A stretch of 64,000 bases of DNA from CAUZJF01 sp965248605 (GCA_965248605.1 CBDFJV010000007.1:1488001-1552000), one strand, 5' to 3'; shown: positions 17,508 to 26,634, numbered from the stretch's first letter. Notes: generated from the letters alone by a model not told the origin. Made by a program: numbers and translations.

Positions 17508-19213
17508 CCCGAATCCACCGAAGGACGTCCTTGGGGACAGCCCTTGAAGAAGCCAGCGGGTGCTCCTCTGAATCTGGGATAATGGTTTTGGAACAGAAAC
17601 CTGCCCGGAAACAAGGAGCACCCAATAGATGCTGCCACAGAACAAACCCGACCGTATCCGCATCGTCTTTGACGACCATCGCCTGGTGGCCAATGCCGGC
17701 CTGCTCCTGCCGGCCACCCTAGCCCGGCACCTGGGCCTGCGGGAACTCGTCGACCATCACCTTGACCTCGGCGGAGCGCCGGGACGGGCGAACACTGGGG
17801 ACAAGATGCTGACGCTGGTCGCTTCCGCGCTGGCAGGCGGCGACTGCATCGACGACGCCGATGCGCTGCGCGCTGGTGGGACGGTCGGTGTTCTAGGCTG
17901 CGTGGTCAAGGCGCCATCCACCCTGGGGACCTTCCTGCGCAGCTTCCGGTGGGGGCATGTCCGTCAACTCGACCGCGTGAGCCGCCAGTTGTTGGCCCGG
18001 GCCTGGGCCGCTGGGGCCGGACCCGGCGACTCGCCCCTGACCATCGACCTGGACTCGACCATCTGCGAGACCTATGGACTGGCCAAGGAGGGAGCGCGCC
18101 ACCACGGCTATACCGGCGCCCGCGGCTATCACCCGCTGCTGGCCATTGCCGCCGGCACCGGCGAGGTGCTGATGTCCCGGCTGCGCGAGGGCCGGGCCAA
18201 CACCGCCCGTGGCGCCGCCCACTTCCTGCGTGAGACGGTGGGGCGGGTGCGCTACGGCGGGGCCAGGGGACAACTCACGGTGCGGGCCGACAGCGGCTTC
18301 TACGCCCACACTGTCGTTGCCGCCTGCCGGGAAATGGATGTCCGCTTCTCTATCACCATCCGCCAGCGCGCCAGCCTGCGGGACCTGATCGAGGCGATAC
18401 CACAGGAGGACTGGACTCCCATTCCCTACTGGATGGACGGCGCCGCCGATGTCGCCGAGACGACTTACACCCCGTTCCAGACCAAGCCGGACGCCGCGCC
18501 GGTGCGGCTCATTGTCCGGCGGGTGAAGCCGACGCCCGGTTCCCAGCTCGCCCTCTTCGCCAGATACAGCTATCACGCCTTCATCACCGACCGCGATGGG
18601 GAGACGCTGGAACTGGAGGCCGATCATCGCCGCCACGCCGAGGTCGAGAACGCCATACGCGACCTCAAGTACGGCGTCGGGCTGAACCACATGCCGTCGG
18701 CGCGCTTCGCCGCCAACGGCGCCTGGCTGGCGGTCCAGGTGATGGCGCATAACCTGGCCCGCTGGACGGCGCGGATTGGTCTGGGCGAGCGGACCGTGAT
18801 CACCAAGACCCTCAGGCGGCGGGTCTTCGCTCTGGTGGGACGGATCACCCGCTCGGCGCGCCGCCTCACTTTGCATCTCCCCCGGCGCTGGCCTTGGGAA
18901 ACCCAGTTCAGTCGCGCCTTGGCCCGGCTGCAAGCCATTCCGTTCCCGGCCTGACAGCCAGCCTGCAACTGACCCAACGTCCCCGCAATCTCGCGCCACC
19001 CCGGTCGCGAGAGTCCCCTGCTGCGTATCCTCTCGCCTTCCCGCGCATCGCAACTCCCGCATAGGGCCTTAGGGGCCCTGTGCGGCGACTGAAGACCGGC
19101 CGCCGGCCTCCCGTATCTACCCCAAGACCCCAGGCCATCCCCCCTGTAGCTCCCTCACCCACCCCCTTCCGCTGCCCTCACGCCGTCCATCGGTGTCCTT
19201 CGGTGGATTCGGG
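17508..19213 (+). mobile_element. IS1380-family insertion sequence, copy 2
   Basis: 1706 bp with perfect terminal inverted repeats CCCGAATCCACCGAAGGAC. A perfect direct duplication CTAAG lies at 17503-17507 and 19214-19218. The host sequence on both sides is the group II intron core, which reads AGAACCTAAGGCGGAATGA once the IS and one CTAAG are removed. This is therefore a clean transposition into the intron. Confidence 0.9.
17629..18954 (+). CDS. IS1380-family transposase, copy 2
   Basis: 441 residues, the same length as the copy at 7864 and the same DDE landmarks (TIDLDSTICETYG, VRADSGFY, HAEVENAIRDLKYG). Differences from copy 1 cluster near the N-terminus (LRELVDHHLDL against LPQLLRKHLDL). 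The frame is intact, so this copy could supply transposase to both elements. Confidence 0.92.
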   Translation: MLPQNKPDRIRIVFDDHRLVANAGLLLPATLARHLGLRELVDHHLDLGGAPGRANTGDKMLTLVASALAGGDCIDDADALRAGGTVGVLGCVVKAPSTLGTFLRSFRWGHVRQLDRVSRQLLARAWAAGAGPGDSPLTIDLDSTICETYGLAKEGARHHGYTGARGYHPLLAIAAGTGEVLMSRLREGRANTARGAAHFLRETVGRVRYGGARGQLTVRADSGFYAHTVVAACREMDVRFSITIRQRASLRDLIEAIPQEDWTPIPYWMDGAADVAETTYTPFQTKPDAAPVRLIVRRVKPTPGSQLALFARYSYHAFITDRDGETLELEADHRRHAEVENAIRDLKYGVGLNHMPSARFAANGAWLAVQVMAHNLARWTARIGLGERTVITKTLRRRVFALVGRITRSARRLTLHLPRRWPWETQFSRALARLQAIPFPA

Positions 19214-19416
19214 CTAAGGCGGAATGAAGATGCAACCTACGTGAACTTGGGAACCACGTTCGGCTCTCCGGCAACGGAGTAGGCCAGCTTGCGGCCAATG
19301 CCGGACGTGGGGCAGAGCCCTTGTAGTAGTCCGAGGTCGGGAAAGCCGACCACATGGCGAAGGAGGGCAATTAGACGAGTGCAGAACACAAGCAAACTAC
19401 GCCAGAGGAGGGATGT

Positions 19417-21135
19417 ATGAACCCGACGAAGATGGCAGAAAAGCAAAGGTTCTTGGCAAAGACGGCCAATGAGTATCCAGACCACAGGTTCACCAACCTG
19501 TACGACCTATTGCACTGGGACTGCTGGATGCACACAGCGGCTGAAAGGGTACTGGCGCGACCGGGTAGCCAGACTGACGGCGTGGACGGCAAGACGCGGG
19601 ATGCGTTCAAGAAGGACTACGAGGACCAGATAACGGCCCTCATCGACCAACTGAAGCGCAGAACGTACGAGCCGCAACCCGTCCGGCGAGTCTACATACC
19701 CAAGCACGATGGCAAACAGCGCCCGCTGGGCATCCCCGCCCTGCGAGACCGCATCGTGCAGGAAGCACTTCGGGCCATCCTCGACCCGATTTACGAGTCG
19801 GATTTTCACCCGCACTCCTACGGTTTCCGCAAAGGTCGTTGCACGATGGACGCAATCGCAGTCCTCATGCCCATGTTCAACACCAGCCTGAAACACTACT
19901 ACGTGATAGAAGGCGACCTCCAAAGCTACTTCGATACCGTCCACCATCGGACGCTCATGAAGCTGTTGCGGAGGCGACTGAAGGACAGGGCGCTACTGGA
20001 CTTGATCTGGAAGTTCCTGAAAGCGGGCGTGATGGAAGGGGGCCTCTTTCAGCACACCGAATCCGGTGTGCCACAGGGAGGGGTTATCTCCCCGCTGCTA
20101 GCCAACGTCTACCTCAACGAGTTTGACAAGTGGGCGGCGGCGCAGTGGGATCTCGACCCTAACGCTCGACGACGGAGACGGTACGCAGGTCTCGGCAACT
20201 ACAAGATGGTGCGCTACGCGGACGACTTCGTGGTCGTCACCAACAGCCCCATCGCCGAGGTCAAAGCCACCAAGCAGGCCATACAGCAGTTTCTGGAGAA
20301 CAAACTCCACCTGACGCTATCGGAAGAAAAGACAGTCATCACCCACGTCAACGACGGCTTCGACTTCCTGGGTTTTCACATCCAGCGCAAGAAGACCGAA
20401 GGAAAGTGGGCGGTGCATCTCCGACCGACGGCCAAGGCAAAAGAGCGAGTGAAACAGAAGCTCAAGGCCCTGACTTCCAGGAACTGGACTTGGATGGACG
20501 AGTACACCCGACTGACCACCCTGAACGCTATCGTGCGGGGCTGGGCCGAGTACTATCGGTACACCAGCCTTGTGCAGGACATCGAGGACATCACGCGGTT
20601 CACATGGTTCCGCTACCTCAACTGGCTCCTAGCGAAGCATAAGGGCAGCCATAAGGGACAGCTCATGAAAGACAAGACCAGAATGCTCCACGGCAGAACC
20701 CGCTGGTACGCAGAGGAACGCGAAGGCGATAACACGCTGGAAACGTACCAATGGCTCCCCACCCGACAGGAGCTTGACCGCCAACGCTACCGACAGAAGG
20801 GGGCAGCGGGATTCCCGCATCCCTACCTGTCCGGCCACGCGGAGGCAGCAGGCGACCATCCACAGGGAGCAACCGGCCCAGACGAGCGCATCTACACGGC
20901 GACCATTGGGGCAAGTAGCGGCAGACGTAGCCGCAGCGAACCTCTCGTACTCGCCGAACGGAAACTCAAGGCCAAGTTGCGCGACGGGATGAAATGCCAA
21001 GAGTGTGGCGCTCGGAGTCCTCTCCAAGTCCACCATGTCAAAGGCATGAAGTCCCACGCGCTCAGTGACTTGGTCACGCTCTGCCGGACGTGCCATAAGG
21101 CCGTAAGCCAACCAAGCCAACAACGAACCGTCTAA
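19417..21135 (+). CDS. ltrA: Group II intron reverse transcriptase/maturase with HNH endonuclease
   Basis: 572 residues. RT blocks are in order: RRVYIPKHDGKQRPLGIP, then SYGFRKGR, VIEGDLQSYFDTV, GVPQGGVISPLLANVYL and the catalytic MVRYADDFVV (about residue 265). The maturase X domain follows (FTWFRYLNWLLAKHK). The C-terminus has a zinc HNH nuclease (CQECGARSPLQVHHVKG, LVTLCRTCHK), which nicks target DNA for retrohoming. GGAGGG lies upstream of the ATG. It lies inside the intron and ends 4 bp before domain V. All core motifs are intact, so it could act in trans on other introns. Confidence 0.95.
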   Translation: MNPTKMAEKQRFLAKTANEYPDHRFTNLYDLLHWDCWMHTAAERVLARPGSQTDGVDGKTRDAFKKDYEDQITALIDQLKRRTYEPQPVRRVYIPKHDGKQRPLGIPALRDRIVQEALRAILDPIYESDFHPHSYGFRKGRCTMDAIAVLMPMFNTSLKHYYVIEGDLQSYFDTVHHRTLMKLLRRRLKDRALLDLIWKFLKAGVMEGGLFQHTESGVPQGGVISPLLANVYLNEFDKWAAAQWDLDPNARRRRRYAGLGNYKMVRYADDFVVVTNSPIAEVKATKQAIQQFLENKLHLTLSEEKTVITHVNDGFDFLGFHIQRKKTEGKWAVHLRPTAKAKERVKQKLKALTSRNWTWMDEYTRLTTLNAIVRGWAEYYRYTSLVQDIEDITRFTWFRYLNWLLAKHKGSHKGQLMKDKTRMLHGRTRWYAEEREGDNTLETYQWLPTRQELDRQRYRQKGAAGFPHPYLSGHAEAAGDHPQGATGPDERIYTATIGASSGRRSRSEPLVLAERKLKAKLRDGMKCQECGARSPLQVHHVKGMKSHALSDLVTLCRTCHKAVSQPSQQRTV

Positions 21136-21139
21136 TGGA

Positions 21140-21173
21140 GAGCCGGGTGCCGCGAAAGTGGCACGCCCGGTTC
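21140..21173 (+). ncRNA. Group II intron domain V
   Basis: A 34-nt hairpin: GAGCCGGGTGCC, GAAA tetraloop region, then GGCACGCCCGGTTC. The lower helix, two-nt bulge and GNRA-type loop match catalytic domain V. It starts 5 nt after the maturase stop, and the following 60 nt form the domain VI region before the 3' splice site. Confidence 0.88.
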
Positions 21174-21320
21174 GGTGGGAGGGATGGCGCAAACCAGCCA
21201 GAGCAATCCGGCCATCGGCGGCGCTGTCCCTACCCAATTTTGTGTCGATTGAGAATGAGGAATCACGTTCCGGTAGCGGACCGCAGCCTGTACATTCCGG
21301 GGCATTGAGGCGCGCCAAAC

Positions 21321-21753
21321 GTGCCGACTATCGAGCACAGCGTTGTCATCGACCGGCCGGTTGCCGACGTGTTCGCGTTCCTGGCCGACTTCGAGAACCG
21401 GTCAAAGTTCGAGTCGGACGTCGTCGAAGCTGAGCGCACAACCGACGGAGACATTGGGGTCGGCGCCACGTTCCGCGAGGTCAGGAAGGTTATGGGGTGG
21501 CGGACGGTGACGGTCCACGAGATCCGTCGAATATCAGCCTTACGAGCGGATCACGTTCGGGAGTAGGTCGGGGCCGGTGCCCGTCGAGGGCGTGTACACC
21601 TTCACGGACGTCGAAGGAGGTACGCGATTGGAATTCACGCTCACGATGTCGCCGCGCTGGCCGATGAAGGCGTTCGGGCCGGTGATGGGCTGGATGATCA
21701 CGCGAAACCTCAGAAGGTTTTACGTGACTTTCAAGGTGCTCCTGGAGGCGTAG
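21321..21753 (+). pseudogene. SRPBCC-fold (polyketide cyclase/START-like) protein, frameshifted
   Basis: The first frame (GTG at 21321) begins MPTIEHSVVIDRPVADVFAF, a standard SRPBCC start, and breaks near 21525 after VHEIR. Coding continues in another frame as EYQPYERITFGSRSGPVPVE through FTLTMSPRWPMKAFGPVMGW to KVLLEA and a stop at 21753. A single base change in length near CGTCGAATAT accounts for it. Members bind small hydrophobic ligands. It could be a real pseudogene beside the mobile element junction or a sequencing error. Confidence 0.7.
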
Positions 21754-21782
21754 AGACGCGGCTTGGGTAAGAAGGATCAACT

Positions 21783-22754
21783 ATGCAGTATCGCCATTTC
21801 GGCAAGTTCAATCTCACCAGCTCGGTGATCGGATTCGGCGGGTGGCCCATGGGCAAGGGCCACTACGGCGCCGTCGACGAACAAGAGGTGATCGACGCCA
21901 TCCACTCGGCCATCGACCACGGCGTCACGCTGTTCGACACGGCGGCCGTGTATGGCTGGGGAGAGGGCGAGGAGCTGCTGGGCCGGGCCCTGAGGGGCAG
22001 GCGCGACAAAGTGGTCCTGGTTAGCAAGGGCGGCATCCGCTGGGGCGACCCTTTCGAGCCGACCGAGCGCGTCAGCTCGCGGGAGTTTCTGACCGAGGGC
22101 CTGAAAGACAGTCTGCGCCGTCTCCAGACCGACTACATCGACCTTTACCTGGTCCATTGGCCCGACGAGTCGCGGCCCTTCTCGGAACCAATGGAGGCCT
22201 TCGCGCAGTTTCAGAGCGAGGGCAAGATCAGGTACGGTGGCGTGAGCAACTTCAGCATCGATCAAATGGGGGAGTGCCAGGAGTCCTTCCCGATCGTCTG
22301 CAACCAGGTCGGGTACCACCTGTTCGACAAGCGGAATGAACAGGACATGTTTCCGTACTGTCGCGACGAGAAGCTGGGGGTGATGGCTTATGGTCCGCTG
22401 GCCCATGGCCTTCTTACGGGGACAATGAGCGCCGATACCAAGTTCGAGGAGGGTGACTGGCGGGGGAGGATGGACCCGTTCAAGCTGTCCCTCTTCGACG
22501 GGGAGAACTTCCGCCGGAACCTGGCACGGGTGGACGCTCTAAAGGAGGTCGCGGCTGCTAAAGGGAAGACGGTCGCTCAACTGGCGCTTGCATGGGTGTT
22601 GTCGAACCCGGTGATCACGGTCGCGCTGACGGGGGCGAGGAAGGCGTCGGAGATCGAGGAGAACGTCGAGGCTGCCGAGTGGGTGATGACCGAGAGTGAG
22701 CGGGCTGAAATTAGTGTGATGGTCGGGGCGGACCCTTCGACAGGCTCAGGGTGA
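21783..22754 (+). CDS. Aldo/keto reductase
   Basis: 323 residues. The catalytic tetrad is visible: Asp and Tyr in DTAAVYGWGEGEELLGRAL, Lys in VVLVSKGG, His in LYLVHWPDE. The cofactor-binding C-terminal part (LAWVLSNPVITVALTGARK) points to NAD(P)H. It reduces aldehydes, ketones or sugars; the substrate is unknown. The final residues DPSTGSG and the stop codon come from an intergenic repeat (CCTTCGACAGGCTCAGGGTGA without the leading C), so the natural C-terminus has been replaced or extended. The upstream SRPBCC stop is 29 bp away. Confidence 0.9.
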   Translation: MQYRHFGKFNLTSSVIGFGGWPMGKGHYGAVDEQEVIDAIHSAIDHGVTLFDTAAVYGWGEGEELLGRALRGRRDKVVLVSKGGIRWGDPFEPTERVSSREFLTEGLKDSLRRLQTDYIDLYLVHWPDESRPFSEPMEAFAQFQSEGKIRYGGVSNFSIDQMGECQESFPIVCNQVGYHLFDKRNEQDMFPYCRDEKLGVMAYGPLAHGLLTGTMSADTKFEEGDWRGRMDPFKLSLFDGENFRRNLARVDALKEVAAAKGKTVAQLALAWVLSNPVITVALTGARKASEIEENVEAAEWVMTESERAEISVMVGADPSTGSG

Positions 22755-22830
22755 TCCTTCGACGCGGCTCAGGATGAGCGGAGGACGGGTGGGCTGCCCT
22801 TCGACGGAGCTCAGGGTGAGCGGAGCTATG
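22734..22830. repeat. Three TTCGAC-GGCTCAGG-TGA intergenic repeat units
   Basis: Units start at about 22736 (CCTTCGACAGGCTCAGGGTGA region), 22758 (CCTTCGACGCGGCTCAGGATG) and 22799 (CCTTCGACGGAGCTCAGGGTG), two of them followed by AGCGG. Related degenerate units lie at 28284 (TTCGACAAGCTCACCATGAA) and, inverted, at 54053-54076. The first supplies the aldo/keto reductase stop codon. Confidence 0.7.
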
Positions 22831-22862
22831 TATGCTGGTGAGGGGCCCTGAGCGGGGAGGGC

Positions 22863-22930
22863 GGGTGGGTCTGAGACCCACCCCTACGGCGACGCGGTTG
22901 GTTCGTAGGGGCAGGTCTCAGACCTGCCCT
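22863..22930. repeat. Two palindromic GTAGGGG-type repeats
   Basis: Palindrome gggtgggtctgagacccac-cc with trailing CTAC (22863-22887) and gtaggggcaggtctcagac-ctgccct (22905-22930). Each can form a 9-11 bp hairpin. They stand between the convergent aldo/keto reductase and NHL genes. Confidence 0.75.
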
Positions 22931-22942
22931 TCTTGCGCGCGC

Positions 22943-24004
22943 CTACTCCAGCTCGAGCTTCAGCTCGGGCTCTACGAAGGCGCTTTCCTTGCGATAGATC
23001 TGGAGACGGCCGCAGGCGTCGGTGACTATGACGCGGTTTTCGGCGTCGACCTCGATGCCTATTGGACGCTGGAACCGTCCCATCGACGTGGTGTCCTTGA
23101 CCTGCCGGAAGGCACGGATGGTCTCGGGGTCGCGGCGGATGATGTACTCGCCAGCCTTGGAGAGCTCGACGGCATCGCCGTACAGCGAGGCGAGGACGTC
23201 GCCGCTGGCGTCGTAGATCTGAACGCGCCGGTTACCCCAGTCGGTGACGTAGACGTCGCCGTCGCTATCCACGGCCACGTCGGCCGGGTGGTCTAGCTCA
23301 CTGCTGGCGCCGTCATCTGCTCCGAAGGTCATGAGGTATGAGCCGTCTGGCGAGAACTTCTGGACGCGGTTGTTACCCCAGTCGGAGACGTAGACGTTAC
23401 CCTCGCGGTCAATCGTGAGCCCCCAGGGTCGGCTGAGCTGGCCGTCGTCGGAGCCGGATGATCCCCAAGCCAGCAGGAACGCGCCGTCCTTGGTGAACTT
23501 CTGGATGCGGTCGTTGCGGCTGTCGGCCACGTAGAGATCGTCGTTGGCATCGAAGGCTAGACCGGTTGGCCCGTCGAGTTGGCCCTCGCGAGAGCCCTTC
23601 TCGCCCCACTGGCCGAGTCGCTCACCGTCCGGATTGTACTCGGGATAGGGCTGAACGGCGTCCGGGTCGTACCACGAGATTGTGTTCTCGTATTCGTCGG
23701 ATACGTAGAGCTTGCCGTCTTGGGCCCGGGCGATGCACGCGGGCCAGGTGAAGTCCTGTCGGGCGAAGTCGCCGATATGCTCCTCGTTTAGGGTCGTCTT
23801 GCCGATTCGTCCATGGTCAACGAGCGCACCTGAACCCATGATCCACCCCGTCCCCCTGCTCAATACGAAGAGGATGTCATCGGGGGCGATGGCCAGGGAG
23901 ACCGGGTAGCGGTAACCTCCGGTCTTGCCGTTGTGCTCGTTGGTGGGCCGGCCGAGGCCGTGGCTGAAGTGCCAGGCTCGTCCGGCTGCGGTGGTGGTGA
24001 TCAT
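22943..24004 (-). CDS. NHL-repeat beta-propeller protein
   Basis: 353 residues with at least five blades (DGPTGLAFDANDDLYVADSR, GNVYVSDWGNNRVQKF, DVYVTDWGNRRVQIYD). No signal peptide. The start HFSHGLGRPTNEHNGKTGG and the acidic insertion before the last blade (about residues 285-310) match the other two propellers in the window, so the three are orthologous parts of one duplicated set. It lies 46 bp downstream of the DUF1501 gene, on the same strand. Ligand unknown. Confidence 0.87.
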   Translation of the reverse strand: MITTTAAGRAWHFSHGLGRPTNEHNGKTGGYRYPVSLAIAPDDILFVLSRGTGWIMGSGALVDHGRIGKTTLNEEHIGDFARQDFTWPACIARAQDGKLYVSDEYENTISWYDPDAVQPYPEYNPDGERLGQWGEKGSREGQLDGPTGLAFDANDDLYVADSRNDRIQKFTKDGAFLLAWGSSGSDDGQLSRPWGLTIDREGNVYVSDWGNNRVQKFSPDGSYLMTFGADDGASSELDHPADVAVDSDGDVYVTDWGNRRVQIYDASGDVLASLYGDAVELSKAGEYIIRRDPETIRAFRQVKDTTSMGRFQRPIGIEVDAENRVIVTDACGRLQIYRKESAFVEPELKLELE

Positions 24005-24050
24005 GCCCTCACCCTAACCCTCTCCCAGCGGCGGGAGAGGGGATAAGACG

Positions 24051-25184
24051 TTACGCCGCGATGAATGCGGGCTTTTCGAACGTGCCGTTTACAATCGGGA
24101 TCGGATCTACGTGGAGCCAGTCTTCCAGGATCGTCGTGTAGAGGCCTCGGAAGTCCTGGTTGGACGCCAGGTCGCCGTCTCTGAGGGCCTCGGGGCGCAG
24201 ATCGGGGTAGGCACCGTGCATTCCGCCCATGACGCGGGGCCCGATGGCGAAGGCAACACCCCCAGCACCGTGGTCGGTCCCCGTGCCGTTCTCGCGAACG
24301 CGGCGCCCGAACTCGGAGAATATGAACATCACCACGTTGTCGTGGGCTTCATGCTCTCTGAGGTCGTCCCAGAAGTCGGCCACGGCTTCGGACACCTCAG
24401 TCCATAGCTTCCGATGATTGGAGCCCTGCGCGGCGTGCGTGTCGAACCCGCCGTGCTCGGTGTAGAAGATACGGGTCCCTAGGCCGGCGAGATGTATCCG
24501 CGCAACGTCCCTGAGCTTATCGCCCAGAGGGTTGGCTGCGTACTCGACGCTCGACGAGTAGACCTCCGGAGCCGCCTTCAGCATCTCGGCGCCTCTGAGG
24601 GCGTCTCTGCCTGTCTGGCCGAAGTAGTCCATGACCGGGCCGGTGCCGACGGCTGGGGCATACATGGCCGCGAACCGCTCCAGCATCCTGTTGCGCCGGT
24701 CTTCCTCCTCTATGGCTGTGAGGAGGCCGTATGTCTCCAGGTCGGCGACCGAAGCCACGGAAGCGCCGGGGGCGACAAGAGCTCGGGGCAGTCCGTGGCC
24801 TACGCTGGCGGCGGTGACGGGGTTCTCGCCTTTGGGGTCGAGCGCTCGGATGGCCTGGCCGAGCCACCCTTCGGTGCCGACCTTGTCCGGCTCGGCTGTG
24901 TGCCAGATGTCCATGCATCGGAAGTGGGACCGCCCGGATCCTTCCCAGCCGACACCATGAATTATCGCAAGGTCACCGTCATCGTATATCCCTTTGAGGG
25001 GGGCCATGCTCGGGTTCAGGCCGAGCTCGTCATCGATCTTGATGACGTCGCCTTCTTCGATACGGAGCGCTTGGCGGTTGTCGTGGTAGTGAGGGTTGGC
25101 GTACGGGACGACCGTGTTCATGTAGTCGTTCCCGCCGCTGAGCTGCAGGACGACCAGTACCGGGTCTTTGTCCTCGGTTGTCAT
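24051..25184 (-). CDS. DUF1501 family protein
   Basis: 377 residues from the ATG at 25184, chosen over the TTG two codons earlier because AGGAGG stands 7 nt before it. Family signatures are clear: LVVLQLSGGNDYMNTVVPY at the very N-terminus, RSHFRCMDIWHT, HGGFDTHAAQGSNH, VVMFIFSEFGRRVREN and GTDHGAGGVAFAIG. DUF1501 belongs to the alkaline phosphatase/sulfatase-like superfamily and is normally secreted through Tat; here the fold starts at residue 8 with no leader. It reads in an operon after the DUF1800 gene (43-bp gap). Activity is unproven. Confidence 0.92.
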   Translation of the reverse strand: MTTEDKDPVLVVLQLSGGNDYMNTVVPYANPHYHDNRQALRIEEGDVIKIDDELGLNPSMAPLKGIYDDGDLAIIHGVGWEGSGRSHFRCMDIWHTAEPDKVGTEGWLGQAIRALDPKGENPVTAASVGHGLPRALVAPGASVASVADLETYGLLTAIEEEDRRNRMLERFAAMYAPAVGTGPVMDYFGQTGRDALRGAEMLKAAPEVYSSSVEYAANPLGDKLRDVARIHLAGLGTRIFYTEHGGFDTHAAQGSNHRKLWTEVSEAVADFWDDLREHEAHDNVVMFIFSEFGRRVRENGTGTDHGAGGVAFAIGPRVMGGMHGAYPDLRPEALRDGDLASNQDFRGLYTTILEDWLHVDPIPIVNGTFEKPAFIAA

Positions 25185-25227
25185 TTGCAAACCTCCTGAG
25201 TGGTCCTGTGCGAGTCGCCTTGGGGAC

Positions 25228-26634
25228 CTAGCCGAACTGGTATTCCCTGGTGCCGGCGATCAGCGCCAGAACTTCGCCAACCCGCCGCGCCGAGTTCTCA
25301 TAGTCGCCTTTCCAGTCGACGGGGCCTTCGGTCGCCGCGTGGCCGATCAGCTCGCTACGCGTCGAATCGTTTACTTCGACCGGCCCTATCAGGTCGAGGC
25401 AGCGCTCGACCAACGCCTCGGGGGTCATCGCCCTGCCGTTGGGGCTGTCGGCGATCCTCATGACGATGTCCCGGACGCCTGGCAAATCGGTGTTGGAGAC
25501 GCGGTCGGCCACGAAATTTACGCGGGTCATCAGCGCGCCGCTGTTGATCCACTCCTTGCCGGTGTGCCAGCCTTCGACGCTGGGCGGGTCGAGGATGGAC
25601 TGGCCCATGCCCGTGGGCTCTAGCGTTGTCCTGATCCATCTCGGGTCTGGCCCGTTAAGGTCGCCGGTCATCTTGATGGTGCCCGCTGCGACCTCGGCCG
25701 GGTTCCTGACCTTCTTGTACATAGCCTCTTTGAAGAAATCGGAGTTGAAAAGGGTGCGCAGCATGGGCTTGATCTCAAGGCCGGAGTCGACCAGAACTCT
25801 GCTCAACGTCTCGATGGCGGTGGGGTCGTGGGGCGGTTCGATGGCCCAGGCCGGCACCTGGGGCTCGTCAGCGACAAAGAAGTTGTAGAGGTGCCGTGCG
25901 ATAAAGATGTGGCAGGCCGGCTGCTTCACGATGATGTCGACGACGTCCTCGCCGTTGAACCTTCCGGCCTCGCCTAGAAAGCGTTTTTCGGTCACGTCGT
26001 GGTCGTCGCCGTGGTATTCGAAATCCCATAGGTGGGGACCCCACAGCAGCCAATGGATCTTGTTGCCCATCGTCCATCCGGTGAAGGCCCGCGAGGCTTC
26101 GTAGACGTCTTCCTCGGTGTAGTTACCGACGCCCATCGAAAAGAGCTCGAGCAGCTCCCGACCCCAGTTCTCGTTTGGGGCGCGCTTGTGGTTCTCGTTA
26201 TTGTCGAGCCAGTAGAGCATGGCGGGGTTCCTGGCCACCTCGACCAGCAGGCCGCGGAAGTTGCCGAGGCCGCGATCGCGGAACAGCTCGACCTGGTCCT
26301 GCATCTGGTAGGGCCCCTCGACCTTCGAGTTGCCGGTAGCGAACACGTGGTGCCAGAAGAGGGCCATCTTCTCCTGGAGGGGCTGCTGAGTGTTTACCAT
26401 TCGGTAGAGCCAGTTGAACTGGCCCATCTCCGGGAACTGGGGCCTCTCGGCGGCCGGGTGGTAGCGGAACAGGGTGTAGTCGTCGACGTCGGGCTGCTCT
26501 TCGGGGTGAAGGAGCTGCTCGACGGTCGCTTCGTAGCCGCGCTCGACGAGTGCCTCGATCTCGGTCCGCGACGAGCCAAAGCCCGCGCGGCGCATCAGAT
26601 GGGCCATTAGGGATATGTCGGTCTTGTCTACCAT
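25228..26634 (-). CDS. DUF1800 family protein
   Basis: 468 residues, complete. It begins with the family start LMAHLMRRAGFGSSRTEIEA, then WLYRMVNTQQPLQEKMALFW, NENWGRELLELFSMGVGNY and PPSVEGWHTGKEW. No signal peptide, unlike most DUF1800 proteins, which have a leader. It heads the leftward operon DUF1800-DUF1501-NHL and is divergent from a closely similar copy at 26835. Known only as the constant partner of DUF1501. Confidence 0.92.
   Translation of the reverse strand: MVDKTDISLMAHLMRRAGFGSSRTEIEALVERGYEATVEQLLHPEEQPDVDDYTLFRYHPAAERPQFPEMGQFNWLYRMVNTQQPLQEKMALFWHHVFATGNSKVEGPYQMQDQVELFRDRGLGNFRGLLVEVARNPAMLYWLDNNENHKRAPNENWGRELLELFSMGVGNYTEEDVYEASRAFTGWTMGNKIHWLLWGPHLWDFEYHGDDHDVTEKRFLGEAGRFNGEDVVDIIVKQPACHIFIARHLYNFFVADEPQVPAWAIEPPHDPTAIETLSRVLVDSGLEIKPMLRTLFNSDFFKEAMYKKVRNPAEVAAGTIKMTGDLNGPDPRWIRTTLEPTGMGQSILDPPSVEGWHTGKEWINSGALMTRVNFVADRVSNTDLPGVRDIVMRIADSPNGRAMTPEALVERCLDLIGPVEVNDSTRSELIGHAATEGPVDWKGDYENSARRVGEVLALIAGTREYQFG

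Larger units (their letters stand above)
17185..21237 (+). mobile_element. Group II intron with internal maturase and an inserted IS1380
   Basis: The 5' boundary is placed at GTGGGCC (17185) and the 3' boundary after CCCTACCCAA (about 21237), each uncertain by a few bases. The domain I sequence (17185-17507) continues after the IS at 19219. The ORF sits in domain IV, and domain V follows its stop. Joining the outside sequences reads EPGQ-D-FVSIENEES, restoring a serine recombinase C-terminus. The net intron without the IS and one CTAAG is about 2.3 kb, normal for ORF-bearing bacterial group II introns. Whether it still splices with the 1.7-kb insertion is doubtful. Confidence 0.8.
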
